Shown piece by piece: positions 6,955-11,448 of a DNA stretch of 11,448 nt. The position numbers and the translations under genes are program-made. Every line of letters starts with the position of its first letter. The first letter of the stretch is position 1. This DNA comes from Cryomorphaceae bacterium (lineage in GTDB: Bacteria; Bacteroidota; Bacteroidia; Flavobacteriales; Schleiferiaceae). The stretch lies in assembly GCA_003445735.1 (NCBI GenBank), contig DMCR01000179.1, forward strand, positions 528 to 11,975, read 5' to 3'. The notes under the pieces were generated by a model. That model was given only the letters and a program-made list of their open reading frames with translations. It was not told the DNA's origin and ran no database searches.

Positions 6955-6973
6955 CAAAGATAACTTATCTTTG
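6955..6973. promoter_or_regulatory. Palindromic divergent promoter between the threonine dehydrogenase gene and trhO
   Basis: CAAAGATAA, one central C, then TTATCTTTG form a perfect inverted repeat with 9-base arms. Each arm contains TATCTTTG, a full match to the -7 element TAnnTTTG: 6966-6973 points to trhO (ATG 6993, 19 bases downstream) and 6955-6962, on the minus strand, points to the dehydrogenase (ATG 6920, 34 bases downstream). The back-to-back geometry suggests the two promoters compete or that a dimeric protein binds here. No good -33 TTG is visible on either side. Confidence 0.5.
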
Positions 6974-6992
6974 CCCTATAAATTAAAACCCC

Positions 6993-8054
6993 ATGGATCC
7001 AAATTCAGGAAAGCGAACGTTGGCAAATAAATTAAGTCGAGAGGAGCTCTTAGCAAAATTGGAAGGGGAAGCCTTTGAACGTAAAACCCTCTCGTTTTAT
7101 AAATACGTCATCATTGAAGATCCCAAAGCTCTTCGCGACGAGCTCTTCGCTCAGTGGAGAGAGTGGGACTGTCTCGGCCGCATTTATGTGAGTCGCGAGG
7201 GCATTAATGCCCAGATGAACGTGCCTGCACACCACTGGGATGCCTTCGAACAACACCTCCACGGCATGGAATACTTTATGGACGTACCCTTTAAAATGGC
7301 TGTGACCGACAATACTGACGGCAGATCTTTTCTTAAGCTCATCATCAAGGTTCGCGATCAAATAGTTGCCGACGGGCTCCAACCAGAGGATTATGACGTG
7401 ACCGACGTGGGAGCCCACCTCACGGCAAAGGATTGGAACGATGCCATCGAAAACCACAACCCCATTATTGTGGACATGCGTAATCACTATGAAAGTGAGA
7501 TTGGCCACTTCGAAGGTGCAATCCTTCCGGAAGCCAAAACTTTCCGCGAAGAACTGCCCATGGTCTTAGACAAACTCAAAGGCCAAGAGAACCGAAAGAT
7601 CCTGCTGTACTGTACCGGAGGTATTCGTTGTGAGAAGACCTCGGCCTACCTCAAGCACCACGGCTTTAGTGATGTGAACCAACTTCACGGCGGTATCATC
7701 GATTATGCCCGGCAAATAGATGAAGAAGTCTTGCCTAATAAATTCCACGGCATAAACTTTGTATTCGACGAGCGCCTTGGGGAACGCATCTCCGATGAAA
7801 TCATTTCAGAATGCCACCAATGTGGCCAGCCTTCCGCCACTCACGTGAACTGCGCGAACAAGGCCTGTAATCTCCTCTTTATTCAGTGCGAGGAGTGTGC
7901 CGAGAAAAACGAAGGGTGCTGTACTCCGCAATGTATCGAAATCATCCATCTGCCCGAAGAAGAGCAAGCGGAAATTCGACGCAAAGCCAAGGGGACCAAA
8001 AGATTTCACAGACATACCAACGTTGATTTGCGAAATGCCTTTTCCCAGCAGTAA
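6993..8054 (+). CDS. trhO: tRNA uridine(34) hydroxylase, rhodanese-domain protein TrhO
   Basis: By family, catalyses oxygen-dependent hydroxylation of U34 in certain tRNAs to 5-hydroxyuridine, the precursor of wobble modifications such as (m)cmo5U in other bacteria. The 353-residue product matches the YceA/UPF0176 family. An N-terminal acylphosphatase-like domain (about 35-125) contains GRIYVSREGINAQMNVP. A rhodanese domain (about 145-250) has the active-site loop CTGGIRC with Cys207 and Cys213. A cysteine-rich C-terminal segment (274-314) contains CHQC, CEEC and CCTPQC, nine cysteines in 41 residues, and could bind metal. The tail is basic (RRKAKGTKRFHRH), possibly for RNA contact. Start at 6993 follows the -7 element by 19 bases. 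The acyl-CoA carboxylase gene begins 33 bases after the stop with no promoter or terminator between, so it may lead a four-gene transcript. Identification is firm; activity is known from E. coli and assumed here. Confidence 0.93.
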   Translation: MDPNSGKRTLANKLSREELLAKLEGEAFERKTLSFYKYVIIEDPKALRDELFAQWREWDCLGRIYVSREGINAQMNVPAHHWDAFEQHLHGMEYFMDVPFKMAVTDNTDGRSFLKLIIKVRDQIVADGLQPEDYDVTDVGAHLTAKDWNDAIENHNPIIVDMRNHYESEIGHFEGAILPEAKTFREELPMVLDKLKGQENRKILLYCTGGIRCEKTSAYLKHHGFSDVNQLHGGIIDYARQIDEEVLPNKFHGINFVFDERLGERISDEIISECHQCGQPSATHVNCANKACNLLFIQCEECAEKNEGCCTPQCIEIIHLPEEEQAEIRRKAKGTKRFHRHTNVDLRNAFSQQ

Positions 8055-8087
8055 CTTACCTACAGAAACAACAGACACAGAACCACC

Positions 8088-9629
8088 ATGCAAGATAAAA
8101 GAGACGAACTGTCGAGACTAAGGGAAGAGAGTACCAAAGGTGGCGGTGAGAAACGCATAGAAGCCCAGCACGCGAAGGGTAAATTGACGGCTCGGGAGCG
8201 CATTCACTTTCTTCTCGACGAAGGGAGTTTCCAAGAGATGGGTGCGCTTGTAACCCACCGAAGCAACCTTTTTGGACTGGATAAGCAGAAGATTTTGGGC
8301 GACGGAGTGATCACCGGTTACGGTACGGTCAGTGGCCGTTTGACCTATGTTTATGCCCAAGACTTTACTGTTTTGGGCGGTTCTCTCGCTGAAGCACATG
8401 CCGAGAAGATTGTGAAAATTATGGAGCTCGCTATGAAGACGGGCGCGCCGGTGATTGGACTGAACGATAGCGGTGGTGCGCGCATTCAAGAAGGTGTGGT
8501 GTCCCTTGGCGGGTACAGCGACATCTTCTACCGCAATGTCCAGGCTTCAGGGGTTATTCCCCAGTTATCTGCTATGATGGGCCCTTGCGCCGGTGGAGCA
8601 GTTTATTCGCCTGCTTTGACAGATTTTATATTGATGGTAGAAGATACCTCTTACATGTTTGTGACGGGGCCGAATGTGGTCAAAACCGTTACGCATGAGG
8701 AGGTGACCTCAGAGGAATTGGGAGGTGCTAGTACCCACGCTACGAAAAGTGGGGTGACACATTTCACCTACCCTAACGAGGCAGCACTGATCAATGGACT
8801 TAAGAGATTATTGAGCTACCTCCCGCAAAATTGTGATGAGGAGCCGCCAGTATTGGCCTATGAGCCTGGCGATGAAATGCGCATGGGTCTCAAGGACATC
8901 GTGCCGGACAATCCCAACCACCCCTATGATATAAAAGAGGTAATTGCCGAAATCGCCGATGCTGATTCCTTCCACGAAGTCCACAGCGATTTCGCAGAAA
9001 ATATTGTGGTCGGCTTTGTTCGACTTGCAGGAAAGAGTGTTGGTGTGGTTGCCAATCAACCGGCCTACCTCGCCGGAGTACTGGACATCCATGCCTCAAC
9101 TAAGGGTGCGCGATTCGTCAGATTCTGTGATGCCTTCAATATTCCTTTGTTAGTCCTTGAAGATGTGCCTGGATTCTTGCCGGGTACGGACCAAGAATGG
9201 AACGGTATTATTACCAATGGCGCAAAACTCTTGTATGCCTTTAGTGAAGCAACTGTACCCAGAATTACGGTGATTACGCGCAAGGCTTATGGCGGTGCCT
9301 ACTGTGTAATGAATTCGAAGCAAATCGGGGCGGATATGAACTTTGCTTGGCCGACTGCGGAAATCGCGGTGATGGGAGCTAAAGGTGCCTCAGAAATTAT
9401 ATTCCGAAAGGAGATTGCGAAGGCTGATGATTCAGGGGTCAAGTTGTTGGAGAAGGAGGCCGAATACGCCGAAGCTTTTGCCAACCCGTATCGCGCGGCA
9501 TACCGCGGATATGTGGACGAGGTCATTCTCCCAGAAGAAACCCGTGAGCGCTTGATTCGAGCTTTTGACATGCTTGAAAACAAAGCAGTGAAAATTCCTA
9601 GAAAGAAACACGGAAATCTCCCGCTATAA
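8088..9629 (+). CDS. Acyl-CoA carboxylase carboxyltransferase (beta) subunit, propionyl-CoA carboxylase-like
   Basis: Transfers carboxyl from carboxybiotin to an acyl-CoA. The best family match is the propionyl-CoA carboxylase beta subunit, which makes methylmalonyl-CoA. The 513-residue protein has the usual N- and C-terminal crotonase-like halves. The N half has GGGEKRIEAQHAKGKLTARER and LNDSGGARIQEGVVSLGGY (about 125-143), followed by GPCAGGAVYSPALTDF. The C half has LEDVPGFLPGTDQEWNGII (about 357-375) and RKAYGGAYCVMNSKQIGAD (about 398-416). Position 406 is Cys. The equivalent residue is Asp in human and Streptomyces PccB and Ile in acetyl-CoA-preferring AccB, so substrate preference should be left open. 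No biotin carboxylase or biotin carrier gene is in the window, so the alpha subunit lies elsewhere. The stop overlaps the tatD start by one base (TAATG). The leader (8055-8087) is A/C-rich with no Shine-Dalgarno sequence, usual for the phylum. Confidence 0.93.
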   Translation: MQDKRDELSRLREESTKGGGEKRIEAQHAKGKLTARERIHFLLDEGSFQEMGALVTHRSNLFGLDKQKILGDGVITGYGTVSGRLTYVYAQDFTVLGGSLAEAHAEKIVKIMELAMKTGAPVIGLNDSGGARIQEGVVSLGGYSDIFYRNVQASGVIPQLSAMMGPCAGGAVYSPALTDFILMVEDTSYMFVTGPNVVKTVTHEEVTSEELGGASTHATKSGVTHFTYPNEAALINGLKRLLSYLPQNCDEEPPVLAYEPGDEMRMGLKDIVPDNPNHPYDIKEVIAEIADADSFHEVHSDFAENIVVGFVRLAGKSVGVVANQPAYLAGVLDIHASTKGARFVRFCDAFNIPLLVLEDVPGFLPGTDQEWNGIITNGAKLLYAFSEATVPRITVITRKAYGGAYCVMNSKQIGADMNFAWPTAEIAVMGAKGASEIIFRKEIAKADDSGVKLLEKEAEYAEAFANPYRAAYRGYVDEVILPEETRERLIRAFDMLENKAVKIPRKKHGNLPL

Positions 9630-10411
9630 TGTGGATTGATACCCATTGTCATTTGTACGATAGCTCCTTGATCGAGCGTCGTGAGCAGGTGCAGCAGCGC
9701 ACCTTAGCAGTAGGTATTCACGAAATTCTATTGCCGAATATCGATGTGCACAGCTTACCTAAAATGAAGGAGGCAGTGGACCTATTTCCTGACCTTACCA
9801 TCCGCCAAATGATTGGGTTACATCCCTGTTATGTGAAGGAGGACTACAAGAGCCAATTGGACACTTTGAAAGCAGCCTACGAATCTGAACCGGATCGATT
9901 TTGCGCTGTGGGTGAGATTGGACTAGACCTTTATTGGGACAAAGCCACCTTAGATATTCAGATAGACGCGCTCAATACACAGCTTGATTGGAGCGTGGAG
10001 TGGAACTTGCCTATCGCCCTTCATGTGCGAAGCAGTTTCAGGGAGCTCTTTCCATTGCTTGAGGCAGCACAGGAGCGTCATGGGGGTAAACTTCGTGGAG
10101 TATTTCATTGCTTCAGTGGCGGAAAGAAACAAATTAAAAGAGCCTTGCGATTGGGCGAGTTTTACTTCGGCCTGGGCGGCGTCATTACCTACAATCGCAG
10201 TGCGACCGACCCTGTGATCCGTGCCATTCCGGAGGATCGAATCCTCTTGGAAACGGATGCACCTTATTTGACGCCAACCTCTCATAAAGGGCAGAAAAAT
10301 GAGCCTGCATTTATGGCTGAGGTGGCCCAAACGGTGGCTGATATTTTTGAGATAGACGAAACGGAATTGGCTCCAAAACTTGTGGCAAATACTCGTAACT
10401 TGTTTGGATAG
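9629..10411 (+). CDS. tatD: TatD-family metal-dependent hydrolase (DNase)
   Basis: A 260-residue cytoplasmic TIM-barrel hydrolase of the amidohydrolase superfamily. TatD proteins tested are metal-dependent DNases, some acting as 3'-5' exonucleases in DNA repair. Visible metal-site residues are His6 and His8 (DTHCHLY), Glu96 (GEIGLDLYWD), His132 (LHVRSS), His160 (FHCFSGG) and Asp210 (LLETDAPYLTP), the full set expected. The start codon overlaps the carboxylase stop by one base, indicating translational coupling, and the asparaginase gene begins one base after its stop. Nothing is unusual in length or motif content. Bacteria often carry several paralogues (TatD, YcfH, YjjV) and I cannot assign which one this is, so the symbol denotes the family. 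Confidence 0.93.
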   Translation: MWIDTHCHLYDSSLIERREQVQQRTLAVGIHEILLPNIDVHSLPKMKEAVDLFPDLTIRQMIGLHPCYVKEDYKSQLDTLKAAYESEPDRFCAVGEIGLDLYWDKATLDIQIDALNTQLDWSVEWNLPIALHVRSSFRELFPLLEAAQERHGGKLRGVFHCFSGGKKQIKRALRLGEFYFGLGGVITYNRSATDPVIRAIPEDRILLETDAPYLTPTSHKGQKNEPAFMAEVAQTVADIFEIDETELAPKLVANTRNLFG

Positions 10412-10412
10412 T

Positions 10413-11417
10413 ATGCGTAAAATTTGCCTCATATACACTGGAGGAACCATCGGGATGAAACAGAATCCGAATGGAAAGTTGGCGCCTGTAGATTTCGATC
10501 AGTTACGCGCGTCCATTCCGGCATTGGCGTTGCTGCCTGTAGAATTACATGTGGTAACTGTAGATAAGCCAGTGGACAGCTCTGAGATGCAGCCGGAGGG
10601 TTGGATAGATTTGGTTGAGCGCATTGAGGAGCATTACCAGGACTATGATGGATTCGTGCTATTGCACGGTACGGATACCATGGCTTATACTGCCAGCGCA
10701 TTGAGCTTCTTAATTGAAGGCTTGAAAAAACCCATCATCATTACTGGGTCACAACTGCCCGTGGGGGTCTTGCGTACTGATGCCACGGAGAACCTGCTAA
10801 GTGCTTTGGAGTTCGCCGCGATGGAGCGCGAAGGGGAGGCACTCATACATGAAGTCTGCATCTATTTCGAATACAAATTGTACCGGGGCAATAGGGCGTA
10901 TAAGCGTTCGTCAAATGAGTTTGATGCCTTTAGTTCGCCTAATTATCCTGCCTTGGCGGAAAGCGGCGTGCGCATGAGCGTGCATGAAGATTTGTTGTGG
11001 AAGCCCTCTGAATCTATACTTCGATTCCAGAAAAAGGTGGATGCTTCCGTAGGAGTGGTCACGCTGTACCCCGGTCTAGATTTCACCAAAGTGCCAGTAT
11101 TGGACGATTGGAAAGTGGTCTTGTTGCGTACATTTGGCGCTGGAAACGCACCTAACACTCCTGCATTCATCGATTTTTTGCAGCGCTGCGAAGAGGGCGG
11201 AGTTCAGATCATCAATACTACGCAATGTGTGAGCGGCAGAATTGTACCTGGATTATACGATAGTTCATCGGCTTTAGAGAAGTTTAACACATTGAGCGCC
11301 AAGGATATGACCTTTGAGAGCGCCTTGGTTAAGGCCATGGTGTTATTGGGACAGAATTTGAGTTCAGATGAATTTATAATTAAGTTTTCCGAGAGTCTGT
11401 CCGGAGAATGCGCATAG
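10413..11417 (+). CDS. ansA: Type I (cytoplasmic) L-asparaginase
   Basis: Hydrolyses L-asparagine to aspartate and ammonia in the cytoplasm. The 334-residue length fits type I enzymes of the AnsA group, and there is no signal peptide, unlike periplasmic type II enzymes. The first catalytic threonine is Thr12 in YTGGTIGM. The second triad includes Thr87-Asp88 in LHGTDTMAYTASAL and Lys164 in RGNRAYKRSSNEFDAFSSPN. DSSEMQPEGW (55-64) supplies the substrate-contacting serine. ITGSQLPVGVLRTDATENLL is also typical. The ATG at 10413 is preferred over an in-frame TTG at 10380, which lies inside tatD and adds eleven residues ahead of the normal MRKICLIYTGGT start. It follows the tatD stop by one base and is the last complete gene of the close-packed series. 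Only 31 bases remain after the stop, too few to identify a following gene or terminator. Confidence 0.95.
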   Translation: MRKICLIYTGGTIGMKQNPNGKLAPVDFDQLRASIPALALLPVELHVVTVDKPVDSSEMQPEGWIDLVERIEEHYQDYDGFVLLHGTDTMAYTASALSFLIEGLKKPIIITGSQLPVGVLRTDATENLLSALEFAAMEREGEALIHEVCIYFEYKLYRGNRAYKRSSNEFDAFSSPNYPALAESGVRMSVHEDLLWKPSESILRFQKKVDASVGVVTLYPGLDFTKVPVLDDWKVVLLRTFGAGNAPNTPAFIDFLQRCEEGGVQIINTTQCVSGRIVPGLYDSSSALEKFNTLSAKDMTFESALVKAMVLLGQNLSSDEFIIKFSESLSGECA

Positions 11418-11448
11418 TGCAGTGAGAACATCATTTTTTTGTATTTTC

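Noticed and set aside
7050..7508. Open frame of 152 codons on the minus strand inside trhO
   Set aside because: It is antisense to a clearly recognised gene. The hydrophobic, valine-rich translation mirrors plus-strand codon use and shows no family motif.
10380..10412. TTG start giving an asparaginase overlapping tatD
   Set aside because: It adds eleven residues ahead of the normal MRKICLIYTGGT start, whereas ATG at 10413 gives the usual family N-terminus and a one-base gap.
9950..10450. Open frame of 166 codons on the minus strand, across tatD and into ansA
   Set aside because: It is antisense to two genes with complete catalytic motifs, its translation resembles no family, and it spans their junction. 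It is a by-product of codon bias.
11418..11448. Possible next gene or terminator at the right edge
   Set aside because: Only 31 bases remain, with a T run but no hairpin arms and no start codon I can support.
1..11448. CRISPR array, insertion sequence, phage, toxin-antitoxin or defence island
   Set aside because: No spaced direct repeats, transposase or integrase motifs, terminal inverted repeats or defence-protein motifs were seen; the only repeats are the two terminator hairpins.

Overview
The window is ordinary, gene-dense chromosomal DNA from a member of the Bacteroidota, most likely a marine or aquatic Flavobacteriia-like lineage. Three things point there. A secreted protein carries a C-terminal type IX secretion (T9SS) sorting domain, a system essentially confined to this phylum. 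The threonine dehydrogenase is the short-chain (SDR) type common in Flavobacteria. Five intergenic gaps lie at transcription-unit starts or ends, and the Bacteroidota -7 promoter element TAnnTTTG occurs six times in the four that contain gene starts, each time just upstream of a gene and pointing at it. No phage, insertion sequence, CRISPR array, tRNA or rRNA was seen, and no stretch over 300 bases lacks a gene or gene remnant.

Layout. On the left, pgi (glucose-6-phosphate isomerase, minus strand) is divergent from a membrane fatty acid desaturase (plus). A strong hairpin terminator follows the desaturase. Next comes a plus-strand gene with its own well-formed promoter, encoding a secreted protein that joins a mono-haem cytochrome c motif, a peptidylglycine-monooxygenase-like dicopper fold and a T9SS tail. 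A second, nearly identical hairpin lies between this gene and a convergent NifU/Nfu iron-sulfur protein gene. The Nfu gene is divergent from a gamma-class carbonic anhydrase-like gene. Downstream of that, overlapping its stop codon, is a decayed GNAT acetyltransferase, now a short pseudogene. It meets the convergent SDR-type L-threonine 3-dehydrogenase gene. That gene is divergent from trhO (tRNA uridine hydroxylation), and a perfect 19-bp palindrome between them contains both -7 boxes back to back. From trhO rightward the plus strand reads as one close-packed series: trhO, acyl-CoA carboxylase beta subunit, tatD and type I asparaginase. The last three are separated by -1 and +1 bases.

Most genes are core metabolism or maintenance: glycolysis/gluconeogenesis, membrane lipid unsaturation, Fe-S cluster delivery, CO2/bicarbonate chemistry, threonine and asparagine breakdown, odd-chain or branched acyl-CoA carboxylation and tRNA modification. 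I do not see a new multi-gene system. The items most worth a second look are the haem-copper T9SS fusion protein, the GNAT pseudogene, the palindromic divergent promoter, the paired terminators and the cysteine at a carboxylase specificity position.
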